From an uncultured Pseudomonadota bacterium (lineage in GTDB: Bacteria; Pseudomonadota; Gammaproteobacteria; Steroidobacterales; Steroidobacteraceae), in assembly GCA_903828595.1 (NCBI GenBank), contig CAIKMS010000015.1, positions 1 to 64,000 of the forward strand: DNA of 64,000 nucleotides, read 5' to 3'. Each line of letters opens with the position of its first letter. Position 1 is the stretch's first letter. Under the pieces are notes generated by a model. That model saw nothing but the letters and a program-made list of their open reading frames with translations. It ran no database searches and was not told the origin of the DNA. The position numbers and the translations under genes are program-made. Positions 27,919 through 36,953 of this stretch are shown here, one piece after another.

Positions 27919-28887
27919 ATGCCTGCTCGCATTCGTCTGGGCGTCGTCATGGACCCCATTGCCCGAATTACACCCGCTAAAGACTCTACGCTTGCCATGC
28001 TATTGGCCGCCCAGCGCGGCGGGGCGGAACTGTATTACCTAGAGCAGCAGCACCTGCTTCTTCGCAACGGTGAGGCCTTCGGCAAGTTGCACCGCCTTAC
28101 CGTGCACGATTCCCTGACGCATTGGTATGAACTGGGTCCGCAGGAGGAGGCGCCGCTGGGCACCCTCGACGTGTTACTCATGCGCAAAGATCCCCCGTTC
28201 GACACCGAATACATCTACAGCACCTACATTCTCGATCGGGCGCAAGCGGCGGGAACACTCGTTCTTAACCATCCGCAGGGATTGCGTGACATGAACGAAA
28301 AGGTCTACACGGCCTGGTTCCCTCAATGTTGCGCCGATACGCTTATTTCGAGAAACCTCGACGATATGCGCGCCTTTGTGCGCCAACACCGGAAAGCCGT
28401 CTGCAAGCCCTTGGACGGCATGGGTGGCAAGTCGATTTTTGTCATCGAGGCCGGGGACAAGAATGAGAACGTTATTTTCGAGACGTTGACTGACTATGGC
28501 CGCCAGTTCGCGATTGTTCAGCGCTATTTGCCGGAAATTTCGACCACCGGCGACTCCCGCGTGATTCTGGTTGACGGCGAACCCGTGCCCTACGCGCTGG
28601 CTCGAATTCCCAGCGACAGCGATCACCGCGGCAATCTTGCCGCCGGCGCCACCGGCATCGGCCGCCCCCTCAATGATAGGGATCGCTGGCTCGCGGCACA
28701 GATTGGCCCCCGCTTGGCCGAGCAGGGAATGCTCTTTGTGGGTCTTGACGTGATCGGCGGCTTCGTCACTGAAATCAACGTGACCAGCCCTACCGGGATC
28801 CGTGAACTGGACAAACAATTTGGCCTGGATATCGGCGCTCAGGTGTTTGAGGCTATTTCACGGCGCCTGCGGGCGCGACGCGGCTAA
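27919..28887 (+). CDS. gshB: Glutathione synthetase
   Basis: ATP-grasp ligase joining gamma-glutamylcysteine and glycine in the cytosol. Conserved segments include LGVVMDPI at the N-terminus, LMRKDPPFDTEY, KPLDGMGGKSIF (ATP-binding loop), and VGLDVIGGFVTEINVTSPTGIRE near residue 273. The 322-residue length is typical, and ACGGAG precedes the ATG. Location between pilG and tonB repeats the Pseudomonas order. Confidence 0.97.
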   Translation: MPARIRLGVVMDPIARITPAKDSTLAMLLAAQRGGAELYYLEQQHLLLRNGEAFGKLHRLTVHDSLTHWYELGPQEEAPLGTLDVLLMRKDPPFDTEYIYSTYILDRAQAAGTLVLNHPQGLRDMNEKVYTAWFPQCCADTLISRNLDDMRAFVRQHRKAVCKPLDGMGGKSIFVIEAGDKNENVIFETLTDYGRQFAIVQRYLPEISTTGDSRVILVDGEPVPYALARIPSDSDHRGNLAAGATGIGRPLNDRDRWLAAQIGPRLAEQGMLFVGLDVIGGFVTEINVTSPTGIRELDKQFGLDIGAQVFEAISRRLRARRG

Positions 28888-28888
28888 A

Positions 28889-29824
28889 ATGCCGGAAGCG
28901 CCCACGATCAAATCGGCAACCCTTATTGCCCTTGAACTGTCAGCGCGTCGCCGCCCAACACCGCCTGCAGACCGACTGACCATAGCCCTGTTTTTGGTGG
29001 GCTTAATCCACGCGCTTTTGATTTTAGGCTTGACCTTTACCGCTAGCACCAGACACGCTCCGACGGCACCCTCCGTGCAGGTGCTGATCGTTCAAAATCC
29101 GCAAAAATCGACCAGCCGCAATGACCCGAGCACCTACGTAGCCCAGGTCACTCAACGAGGCGGTGTTAAGGATAAGGTTGACACCTCCACGGATCGTGAT
29201 GCCATTCCCTTACCAGAGTCGGCGCCCGAAGAAGATACGAACAGCCAGGCCAACGACGATGCGCCGCCGGCAATCCGCGCCGACTCCGTGGATCGCGTGG
29301 TTGAAACCCACAGCCCTGCCACCCACCCGGTGGCGCAGGGCGCCGACGCCACTCAAGCCACGCCTAAGGCTGATCTGGTCATGCAGCACTTGGCGGCGCA
29401 CACCGAGATGCGCCCCCCCGAGACTAGCCCCTCACTTAAGGGTCCGGTACGCCGAGAGCTAAAGGTTACGGCAGACACCCGAGAGTCCAGCGCAGCGGTA
29501 TACCTCGATGCCTGGCGCCACCGCATTGAGAGTCTGGGCACCATGAATTACCCGATGCAGGCAGCACGTAAGCGCCACGGCTTTGGCAATCCCATCGTGG
29601 ACGTGCAAATACTGGCCAATGGATCCTTGGGCGAAGCACGGATTGAACGCTCCAGCGGCTCCCCCGAACTGGACCAGGCCGCTCTGGGCATTTTGCATTT
29701 GGCCGCTCCGTTCCCCGCATTTCCCAGCGAGCTTCAGCAAAAGCACGATGCCTTACGTTTAAGTTACGAATGGCAATTTGAAGACGGAGCCACCATGAAG
29801 ATCTCGGTACCCACTGGACACTAA
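28889..29824 (+). CDS. tonB: TonB-family energy transducer
   Basis: Inner-membrane protein spanning the periplasm. A cytoplasmic N-terminus is followed by one membrane helix (residues about 30-50), a Pro/Glu/Thr-rich linker, and a C-terminal TonB fold (YPMQAARKRHGFGNPIVDVQ, LGEARIERSSGSPELDQAAL, FPAFP). The ATG is one base after the gshB stop. In Pseudomonas the TonB at this locus (TonB3) is needed for normal twitching motility, which suits the neighbouring pil genes. No exbB, exbD or receptor gene is nearby, so classical iron uptake is less likely. Confidence 0.88.
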   Translation: MPEAPTIKSATLIALELSARRRPTPPADRLTIALFLVGLIHALLILGLTFTASTRHAPTAPSVQVLIVQNPQKSTSRNDPSTYVAQVTQRGGVKDKVDTSTDRDAIPLPESAPEEDTNSQANDDAPPAIRADSVDRVVETHSPATHPVAQGADATQATPKADLVMQHLAAHTEMRPPETSPSLKGPVRRELKVTADTRESSAAVYLDAWRHRIESLGTMNYPMQAARKRHGFGNPIVDVQILANGSLGEARIERSSGSPELDQAALGILHLAAPFPAFPSELQQKHDALRLSYEWQFEDGATMKISVPTGH

Positions 29825-29876
29825 AGAGATCTAAAGTTCACTTGTCTGAAAGGCTGACCGGCCGGATACTTTGCAC

Positions 29877-30437
29877 ATGGCCGGCCCCTATCTACAAAAT
29901 CAGTTTTTGATTGCGATGCCCTCGCTCTCCGATCCTAATTTCTCCCAAACCGTGACTCTGGTTTGTGAGCACAGTGCGCGTGGCGCGTTAGGGATCATCC
30001 TAAACAGGCCACTGAATATGGCCCTAGGAGAGGTTTTCGATCAGCTTGACCTCCACTGCGAGAATAAGCCTCTTTGCGATAAGCGCGTCTTACGCGGCGG
30101 CCCGGTGCAGGGTGAGCGCGGGTTTGTGCTCCATGATCGCGGCGGCGCCTGGGATTCAACCCTGCAAATCTCCCCACAGCTCCATGTGACGACGTCGCGG
30201 GATATTCTGGTGGCTTTAGCGCGTGGCGATGGCCCGGATTTAGCACTGATGGCTTTGGGCTATGCAGGCTGGGAAGCAGGTCAGCTGGAAGATGAAATTC
30301 GTGCCAACAGCTGGCTCAATGTCCCGGCCGATGAGAGCATTATCTTCGATACGCCGTTTGAACAACGCTGGCAGGCCGCTGCTAAGTTGTTAGGGGTTGA
30401 TCTCGGGCGACTGTCGCCATCTGCTGGGCATGCCTGA
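29877..30437 (+). CDS. yqgE: YqgE/AlgH family protein
   Basis: Function still poorly defined; the family member AlgH was linked to transcriptional control in Pseudomonas. Diagnostic segments are the N-terminal LQNQFLIAMPSLSDPNFSQTV, then LGIILNRPL, RGGPVQGERGFVLH and YAGWEAGQLEDEI. The ATG at 29877 gives 186 residues; an in-frame TTG two codons upstream is possible. The end overlaps ruvX by eight bases. Confidence 0.95.
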   Translation: MAGPYLQNQFLIAMPSLSDPNFSQTVTLVCEHSARGALGIILNRPLNMALGEVFDQLDLHCENKPLCDKRVLRGGPVQGERGFVLHDRGGAWDSTLQISPQLHVTTSRDILVALARGDGPDLALMALGYAGWEAGQLEDEIRANSWLNVPADESIIFDTPFEQRWQAAAKLLGVDLGRLSPSAGHA

Positions 30438-30897
30438 CACCCAAACGAAAGCTACTTCAGCGCCGCAGCTTGCCCTGGCGCTGGATTTCGGACTCAAGCG
30501 CATAGGCGTCGCCTCTGGTCATACCCTGACCGGGTCGGCTCAACCCTTAGGCACCGTGCGTGCCGATCAGGGTCAACCCGATTGGCGCGAACTCGAGCGC
30601 TATCTTCATCAGTGGAAGCCTGATCTTTTGATCGTAGGCATACCTTATAATATGGATGGAACGGAAAGTCCGCTCACCGCGCGGGTACGCGAATTTTGTG
30701 CAGAGCTAACTGCCAAATATGCTCTACCGGTTATTTTAGTTGATGAACGACTGTCGTCGCGTGAGGCAGAAGACCGGTTACGCGCTAGCCGCGCTAGCGG
30801 AGAAAGGCGCCGGAAAGTCCGCCACGAAGACGTTGATCCCATTGCAGCCTGCGTACTGCTGGAACAATGGTTAAGACAGGGAGCTCGCTTGCCATGA
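30430..30897 (+). CDS. ruvX: Putative Holliday junction resolvase YqgF/RuvX
   Basis: RNase H-fold nuclease implicated in pre-16S rRNA 5' end maturation and possibly in Holliday junction processing. The motif LALDFGLKRIGVASG supplies the first catalytic Asp, and VDERLSSREAEDRL and DPIAACVLLEQWL supply the rest. 155 residues. It overlaps yqgE at its start and pyrB at its end (ATGA), so the three genes are translationally linked. Confidence 0.95.
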   Translation: MPDTQTKATSAPQLALALDFGLKRIGVASGHTLTGSAQPLGTVRADQGQPDWRELERYLHQWKPDLLIVGIPYNMDGTESPLTARVREFCAELTAKYALPVILVDERLSSREAEDRLRASRASGERRRKVRHEDVDPIAACVLLEQWLRQGARLP

Positions 30898-31868
30898 TGC
30901 CTTTCTCACAACACGATGCCACCGGCCGCCTGCGCCATCTGACAACACTGGACGGACTCTCGGCCGATGAGGTACACCAGTTCTTGGAACGAGCCCAGCG
31001 TTTTGTGCGAGCAACCGGTGCCGCGCCTGCGCGCTCGCACACTCTGGATGGCGTTACCGTAGCGCACCTGTTCACGGAGCCGTCGACACGAACGCGCGCT
31101 TCATTTGAACTGGCGACTGCGCGCTTGGGTGGCACCAGCATTAATCTCGACATCAGCCTTTCGTCCCGCCAAAAAGGCGAGACCGTGCTGGATACGATTT
31201 ATACCCTTCAAGCCATGGCTGTTGATGTCTTCGTGATCCGCGATCGTGAACCGGGAGTTTGTCAGTACGTTGCTGAGCACGTTCAAGATCACGTCAGCAT
31301 CGTGTCTGCCGGTGAAGCCCATTTATCCCACCCAACCCAAGGACTGCTGGACGCGCTAACCATCTGGCAGTTCAAAGGCGGCTTTAGAGATCTGGTGGTG
31401 AGCATCGTTGGCGATATCCGCCACTCGCGCGTTGCGCGCTCGACGTATCTGGCTTTAAGTAAACTGGGCGTTGGTGAAATCCGGTTAGTAGCCCCTGCTG
31501 AACTCATGCCAGATCCAGATGAAATGCATCAGGCCAAGCGCCTCCATGATATTGACGCCGGCATCGCTCACGCGGACGTCATCATCATGCTAAGAATTCA
31601 GAAAGAAAGAATGCAAAGTCTGGCCATTCCCAGCGACGATGCTTACTTCGCCCAATGGGGTCTTAATCAGCAACGGTTGAAGCTGGCGCGGCCTGAAGTC
31701 ATCGTGATGCATCCGGGCCCTATGAATCGAGGCGTCGAAATTGCCAGCGATGTTGCCGATGGAAAGCATTCGGTGATTCGAAATCAAGTATCTAATGGCG
31801 TTGCCATCAGGATGGCCGTGCTTGAAACTCTCATTGAGAACCGACTTGACCGTGGGAGTCGCCCATGA
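30894..31868 (+). CDS. pyrB: Aspartate carbamoyltransferase catalytic subunit
   Basis: Makes carbamoyl-aspartate in pyrimidine synthesis. The carbamoyl-phosphate motif STRTRASFE (residues about 63-71), HPTQGLLDALT and HPGPMNRGVE are all intact; 324 residues. The ATG at 30894 overlaps the ruvX stop and has AGGGAG upstream. Unlike Pseudomonas there is no pyrR before it and no pyrC-like partner after it; a PyrK-like gene follows instead with a four-base overlap. Confidence 0.96.
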   Translation: MMPFSQHDATGRLRHLTTLDGLSADEVHQFLERAQRFVRATGAAPARSHTLDGVTVAHLFTEPSTRTRASFELATARLGGTSINLDISLSSRQKGETVLDTIYTLQAMAVDVFVIRDREPGVCQYVAEHVQDHVSIVSAGEAHLSHPTQGLLDALTIWQFKGGFRDLVVSIVGDIRHSRVARSTYLALSKLGVGEIRLVAPAELMPDPDEMHQAKRLHDIDAGIAHADVIIMLRIQKERMQSLAIPSDDAYFAQWGLNQQRLKLARPEVIVMHPGPMNRGVEIASDVADGKHSVIRNQVSNGVAIRMAVLETLIENRLDRGSRP

Positions 31869-32761
31869 ATACCTCGCCACAGTCGCACCGCGGTACTATT
31901 TTCCTCGAGGACGGTGTCGTCATCGGCCAGGAGCAATGGCCAGATGAGCAATACGTTATTCGAATCACCGCACCCAAATGCGCCAAACGAGCGCTACCCG
32001 GAAGCTTTGTGCATATCCGTTGTGGAAACGAATTGCCGATGCGTCGCCCGCTGTCTATCCAGCGCAGTAATCCAGAGGCGGGCTGGATCGAAATACTTTA
32101 TAAAACCGTCGGTAAAGGATTGTCGCTCTTGGCGGCTGCTAAAGCCGGGGATCACGTTAGTTGCCTGGGCCCGATAGGGCACGGCTTTACCGTGCATGCC
32201 AATAAGCCCCGGCGCCTATTAATCGGCGGTGGTGTAGGCATTCCACCCATGATTTTTTTGGCTGAGCACCTCACCCAAGAGCCGAAAGACATACCCCTGC
32301 CTCTAGTACTGATGGGTTCGGAGATACCCTTCCCATTCACGCCGCGGCCCTCCACGCTCCTAGTGCCAGGAATACCCCGTGAAGCGATAGCCTCCATGCC
32401 GCTACTTGAGGACTGGGGCATTCCCAGCCGCCTGGCCAGCCGCGCAGGTCGTGCCGGTTGCTTTGACGGGTATGTAACCGAACTAGCCGCCCATTGGCTG
32501 GCAACGCTTGGTGCGAAAGAATTAAGCGAAGTGGAGATTTTTGCCTGTGGCCCTACGCCTATGCTGGAAGCTTGTGCACGAGTAGCTCAGCGACTTGGCG
32601 TAGCTGCGCAAGTATCACTGGAAGAGTACATGGCCTGTGCTGTTGGCGGTTGTGCTGGATGCACGGTGCCGGTTACCACAGAGGCTGGGATCGCCATGAA
32701 ACGGGTGTGCGTTGATGGCCCAGTTTTTGAAGCCAACAGCGTATTTCCACCGCTCGCTTAA
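31865..32761 (+). CDS. Dihydroorotate dehydrogenase electron-transfer subunit (PyrK-like)
   Basis: Ferredoxin-reductase-fold flavoprotein. The FAD-binding part carries LPMRRPLSI (near residue 60), the NAD-binding part carries IGGGVGIPPM and ACGPTPML, and the C-terminus has a PyrK-type 2Fe-2S cysteine set in CAVGGCAGC and KRVCVDGPVF. PyrK passes electrons between NAD and class 1B PyrD; no pyrD lies in this window. The ATG overlaps the pyrB stop (ATGA), which ties it to pyrimidine synthesis, although another electron-transfer partner is possible. Confidence 0.88.
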   Translation: MNTSPQSHRGTIFLEDGVVIGQEQWPDEQYVIRITAPKCAKRALPGSFVHIRCGNELPMRRPLSIQRSNPEAGWIEILYKTVGKGLSLLAAAKAGDHVSCLGPIGHGFTVHANKPRRLLIGGGVGIPPMIFLAEHLTQEPKDIPLPLVLMGSEIPFPFTPRPSTLLVPGIPREAIASMPLLEDWGIPSRLASRAGRAGCFDGYVTELAAHWLATLGAKELSEVEIFACGPTPMLEACARVAQRLGVAAQVSLEEYMACAVGGCAGCTVPVTTEAGIAMKRVCVDGPVFEANSVFPPLA

Positions 32762-32800
32762 AACCACCTTCGCACCCAGCGACGACGTCAACTTCAGCCA

Positions 32801-33919
32801 CTAGCCAAAGTTGATTCGTGCCTCGAGATTGGTGCGCGAGTCGGCATTAATTAGGGCCTGCTCCAAGGTCACGCGCCCCGCCTTGTAAAGCCCATAGAGC
32901 GCCGTATCAAAATTCTGGATACCGCGCTCTTTACTCGTGCGCAGGGCTTCTTTCATGCCCGGTATATCACCTTTGCGCAACAGCTCACTGATGTAAGGCG
33001 TATTCAGCAGAACTTCCATCGCGGCAACGCGTTTGTCATTGACATCGCGGACCAATCGTTGCGCCAAAATAGCGCGCAGATATTGCGATAAATCCAAATA
33101 GATCTGCTCATGCTGCGAACGCGGAAACATGTTAATCACACGATCAACTGTCTCAGCCGCATTATTAGCATGCAGCGTGGCCACGCAAAGGTGCCCGGTA
33201 CCGGCGAGCGTCAATGCAGCCTCCATCGACTCCCGATCGCGAATTTCACCGACCATAATAACGTCTGGCGCAGCACGCATCGCGCTACGCAGGGCGCGAT
33301 GATAGGTTTTCGTATCAAGACCCACTTCGCGCTGATTGATAATGCACTTTTTATTGCTATGCAAAAACTCAATAGGATCTTCAATCGTCAAAATATGATC
33401 GGAGGCATTTTCATTTCGATGATTGATCATGGCAGCAAGGGTTGTTGATTTACCCGCACCGGCTGCACCCACCATCAAAATGAGCCCTCTCTTTTGCATA
33501 ATCAGATCAGGCAGCACATCCGGCAAATTCATAGCTTCAAGCCGCGGCATATCGTGGGTGACATATCGCAGCACGATTGCAGGATAGCCGCGCTGATAGA
33601 AGATATTGACGCGAAACCGGCCTAAACCTGGCTCTGAGATCGCAAAATCGATCTCAAATTCCTGCTCCAAATAGGCAATCTGCTCTTTAGTCATCAAGCC
33701 AAAAGCCGTTTGCTTAACGACTTCTGCCGTCAAAATCTGTTTATTGACAGGATATATCTGTCCATCAATCTTGATTTTAATAGGTGCGAATGAGGTAAAA
33801 AAAAGATCCGATGCCTTTTTTTCCACCATCAGTCGAAACAGTGGTTTCGTGTTAAGTCGCGACCCCGCCACGATGGCGTCGGGTTCGCTCGCCAGGACTT
33901 CAACGGGCGCTTTGCTCAT
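32801..33919 (-). CDS. Third PilT/PilU-family retraction ATPase paralogue
   Basis: Hexameric secretion-type ATPase of 372 residues. The Walker A loop is GAAGAGKSTT (residues 151-160), a variant of the GxTGSGKS form in its two neighbours. The Asp box (LTIEDPIEF), Walker B (DVIMVGEIRD) and His box (TGHLCVATLHA) are intact, so it should bind and hydrolyse ATP. The C-terminal region reads NTPYISELLRKGDIPG, unlike the AIRNLIRE motif of PilT. Its N-terminus is about 20 residues longer than that of PilU. The ATG overlaps the pilU stop (ATGA), indicating coupled translation. Confidence 0.92.
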   Translation of the reverse strand: MSKAPVEVLASEPDAIVAGSRLNTKPLFRLMVEKKASDLFFTSFAPIKIKIDGQIYPVNKQILTAEVVKQTAFGLMTKEQIAYLEQEFEIDFAISEPGLGRFRVNIFYQRGYPAIVLRYVTHDMPRLEAMNLPDVLPDLIMQKRGLILMVGAAGAGKSTTLAAMINHRNENASDHILTIEDPIEFLHSNKKCIINQREVGLDTKTYHRALRSAMRAAPDVIMVGEIRDRESMEAALTLAGTGHLCVATLHANNAAETVDRVINMFPRSQHEQIYLDLSQYLRAILAQRLVRDVNDKRVAAMEVLLNTPYISELLRKGDIPGMKEALRTSKERGIQNFDTALYGLYKAGRVTLEQALINADSRTNLEARINFG

Positions 33920-35061
33920 TGATCTTCCATAATCCTTAAGTGGCTTGCGTCCTCACCGAGGTAGGCGTCCTTGCGCTTGCTCTCAAGCTTAACCCGAAGT
34001 CGCAGCTCGTTTTTCGAATCGGCATTTCGCAAGGCTTCTTCAATCGAAATCTGACGCGACTCGTAAAGATCAAACAGCGCTTGATCAAAGGTTTTCATCC
34101 CCATTCGAGTTGATCGCGCCATCACTTCTTTTATTTGTGCTACTTCACCTTTGAAAATCAAATCCGCGATTAACGGCGAGTTCAGCATAATTTCCATCGC
34201 AGCAATTCGCCCTATTCCCTCTTCGCGTGGGATAAGCCGCTGTGAGATTAAGCCGCGAATATTTAATGACAGGTCCATAAGAACCTGCTCGCGCTTTTCT
34301 TCCGAGAAAAAGTTAATAACGCGATCAAGAGCCTGGTTTGCGGAGTTCGCATGCAGGGTAGCCAACACCAAATGTCCCGTCTCAGCAAATTGCAGGGCGT
34401 ATTCCATGGTCTCTCGATCGCGAATTTCGCCGATCAGAATAACATCCGGTGCTTGGCGCAACGTATTCTTCAGAGCCACTGCCCAGCTGTCCGTATCAAC
34501 GCCTACTTCGCGGTGAGTAATCACACAACCGCGATGCGCATGCACGTATTCGACAGGATCTTCAATGGTAACAATATGACCGCGGGTATTTTCATTACGA
34601 TGATCCAGCATGGCCGCCAACGTTGTTGACTTACCTGAGCCGGTTCCACCGACAATAATGACCAAGCCACGTTTGGACATCACCACGTCTTTCAGGACCG
34701 GTGGCAAATCCAATTCATCCAACTTGGGAATTCGAACGTTAATGGTTCGGATAACGCAACTAATCATGCTTTGCTGCACGAACGCGCTGACGCGGAACCG
34801 GCCAATACCCGGTGGCGCAATGGCGAAATTACACTCCTTGGTTGCATCAAAATCACGGGTCTGCCGGTCATTCATGACACTACGCACTAAGACAGCTGCG
34901 GCTTCTGGTGTTAACGCGGCCCCACCCTGCGGGAAAATGTCACCGTCGACTTTTATCGCAGGCGGCATTCCAGCGGTAATGAATAGATCGGATCCTTTAA
35001 GATCAACCATTCGTCGCAGTAAATCCTGCATGAGCTTTATAGCTTGATCGCGATCCATCAT
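33916..35061 (-). CDS. pilU: Type IV pilus retraction ATPase PilU
   Basis: PilT-dependent accessory retraction motor in the cytoplasm at the pilus base. Walker A GGTGSGKSTT, VTIEDPVEYVHAHRGC, NTLRQAPDVILIGEIRDRE, TGHLVLATLHANSANQALDRVINFF and the C-terminal NADSKNELRLRV agree closely with Pseudomonas PilU. The start is taken as the ATG at 35061 (381 residues, the usual PilU length); the frame extends to a TTG right after the pilT stop. Confidence 0.93.
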   Translation of the reverse strand: MMDRDQAIKLMQDLLRRMVDLKGSDLFITAGMPPAIKVDGDIFPQGGAALTPEAAAVLVRSVMNDRQTRDFDATKECNFAIAPPGIGRFRVSAFVQQSMISCVIRTINVRIPKLDELDLPPVLKDVVMSKRGLVIIVGGTGSGKSTTLAAMLDHRNENTRGHIVTIEDPVEYVHAHRGCVITHREVGVDTDSWAVALKNTLRQAPDVILIGEIRDRETMEYALQFAETGHLVLATLHANSANQALDRVINFFSEEKREQVLMDLSLNIRGLISQRLIPREEGIGRIAAMEIMLNSPLIADLIFKGEVAQIKEVMARSTRMGMKTFDQALFDLYESRQISIEEALRNADSKNELRLRVKLESKRKDAYLGEDASHLRIMEDQ

Positions 35062-35099
35062 GATTTCATGTCCATCTCGCGCAACAGGCGCAGGCAATT

Positions 35100-36140
35100 T
35101 TATATTGAGTCTTTGTTAGCAGCTTTATAGCGCGCTTCTTCACGGCTAATAGCTCCACGAGTGATCAGCTCTTGCAGGCACTGATCCAAGGTTTGCATTC
35201 CCACTGATTGTCCAGTTTGAATTGATGAATACATCTGCGCAATTTTTCCTTCGCGAATCAAGTTCCGAATAGCTGGCGTTCCAATCATGATTTCATGGGC
35301 GGCAATACGTCCACCGCCAATTCGCTTCAGGAGGGTTTGGGAAATCACGGCGCGCAAGCTTTCTGAGAGCATGGACCGCACCATCTCTTTTTCTGAAGCC
35401 GGGAAAACGTCAACAACACGGTCGATGGTCTTTGCCGCAGAACTTGTATGCAAAGTACCAAATACCAGATGCCCGGTCTCAGCCGCGGTCAAAGCAAGGC
35501 GAATCGTCTCCAGGTCACGCATTTCGCCAACCAGAACAATGTCAGGATCCTCACGCAAAGCCGAGCGTAGAGCGGAATCAAAAGCCAGCGTGTCGCGATG
35601 CACCTCACGCTGATTAATCAGACAACTACGTGATTCATGAACAAATTCGATGGGGTCTTCAATGGTAATGACGTGATCAGGTCTTTGATCGTTACAGTAA
35701 TCGATCATGGCCGCCAAGGTGGTGGACTTGCCGGAGCCTGTTGGGCCGGTCACCAAAACCAAGCCGCGGGGTAACATGCAGAGGTCTTTGAAAACCTTTG
35801 GTGCGTGCAAATCGTCAAGACTCTGCACTACCGAGGGAATATTGCGAAAAACGGCGCCGGCGCCACGGTTCTGGTTGAATGCGTTAACACGGAATCTGGC
35901 CAGCTTGGGAATCTCAAAAGAGAAATCCGTTTCGAAAAATTCCTCATATGCCTTACGCTGCTTGTCATTCATAATGTCGTACACCATGGCGTGTACTTCT
36001 TTATGAGGCAGCGGCGGCATATTCAGCCGCTTCATGTCGCCGTCGACGCGAATCATTGGAGGCATGCCGGCGGAAAGATGCAAATCCGAGGCGTTGTTTT
36101 TTACTGCGAAAGCCAACAGCTGTGCGACATCAACGGACAT
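35100..36140 (-). CDS. pilT: Type IV pilus retraction ATPase PilT
   Basis: Main motor for pilus retraction and twitching. 346 residues with Walker A GPTGSGKSTT (near 130), Asp box ITIEDPIEFVHESR, Walker B DPDIVLVGEMRD, His box TGHLVFGTLHT and the retraction-essential AIRNLIRE motif (near 288). First gene of the pilT-pilU-paralogue cluster, divergent from yggS over 93 bases. Confidence 0.97.
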   Translation of the reverse strand: MSVDVAQLLAFAVKNNASDLHLSAGMPPMIRVDGDMKRLNMPPLPHKEVHAMVYDIMNDKQRKAYEEFFETDFSFEIPKLARFRVNAFNQNRGAGAVFRNIPSVVQSLDDLHAPKVFKDLCMLPRGLVLVTGPTGSGKSTTLAAMIDYCNDQRPDHVITIEDPIEFVHESRSCLINQREVHRDTLAFDSALRSALREDPDIVLVGEMRDLETIRLALTAAETGHLVFGTLHTSSAAKTIDRVVDVFPASEKEMVRSMLSESLRAVISQTLLKRIGGGRIAAHEIMIGTPAIRNLIREGKIAQMYSSIQTGQSVGMQTLDQCLQELITRGAISREEARYKAANKDSI

Positions 36141-36233
36141 GCGTACTCCGGGTGCCAGGGAAACAGTGCAAGCCTACGCGCCGCACTGGGGTCTGGTTAG
36201 TGGTCAGTATAGCCGTGTGAGGGCTTCATCAAT

Positions 36234-36944
36234 ATGTTAACGAGTCCGCAGTTTTATCGAGACAACATCGCCGCCATCAAAAATCGCATTGCCGCAGCGG
36301 CTCGGTCTGCTGGCCGCCAGCCCGAGTCTGTGACGCTGATCGCGGTTTCCAAGCTTCAGCCAAGCTCGGCCATAGCGGCAGCCTATGCCGCCGGCCTCGT
36401 TGATTTTGGTGAAAATTACGTCCAGGAGGCGTTACTGAAGCAGCCCGAACTGCAGAACCATCAACTCACTTGGCATTTCATAGGCCAACTCCAAACGAAC
36501 AAAACGCGGGTCGTGGCCGGGGCATTTGATTGGGTCCACACCGTGGACAGGCTTAAGCTGGCACAGCGCTTGTCCGAGCAGCGCTCGCCCGATCTCAAGC
36601 CTGTCAATATATGCCTTCAGGTAGCCTTGGAGACTGAACCTGGCAAGGGCGGCGTTGTCCCTGAGGCGCTGGGTGAACTCGCTTTGGCGGTCGCTAAGCT
36701 TCCGCACCTTAGATTGCGCGGACTCATGTGCATCCCCCCCGAAACGACAGATGAGTCTCTGGCGCGCGCTCGATTTGCGCGGCTACGGGGTTTGCTCGAG
36801 GAGCTCAACGGGTCGGGGCTTTCTCTGGATACGTTATCGATGGGAATGAGCGGTGACTTTGAGGCCGCCATCAAAGAAGGGGCAACCCACGTTCGCGTGG
36901 GTACCGCCATTTTTGGAGCCAGACCTCCAGCAGCGTCAATCTAA
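36234..36944 (+). CDS. yggS: PLP homeostasis protein YggS
   Basis: Pyridoxal-phosphate-binding TIM-barrel protein that buffers free PLP; not an amino-acid racemase despite the shared fold. The PLP lysine lies in LIAVSKLQP (near residue 39), followed by DFGENYVQEA, WHFIGQLQTNK and LSMGMSGDFEAAIKEGATHVRVGTAIFG. 236 residues. It leads the yggS-proC-yggT-yggU run. Confidence 0.96.
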   Translation: MLTSPQFYRDNIAAIKNRIAAAARSAGRQPESVTLIAVSKLQPSSAIAAAYAAGLVDFGENYVQEALLKQPELQNHQLTWHFIGQLQTNKTRVVAGAFDWVHTVDRLKLAQRLSEQRSPDLKPVNICLQVALETEPGKGGVVPEALGELALAVAKLPHLRLRGLMCIPPETTDESLARARFARLRGLLEELNGSGLSLDTLSMGMSGDFEAAIKEGATHVRVGTAIFGARPPAASI

Positions 36945-36953
36945 AGGCCTGAA

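Noticed and set aside
28174-28818. 214-codon open frame antisense to gshB
   Set aside because: gshB is unmistakable and fully conserved on the other strand; the antisense product has no family features.
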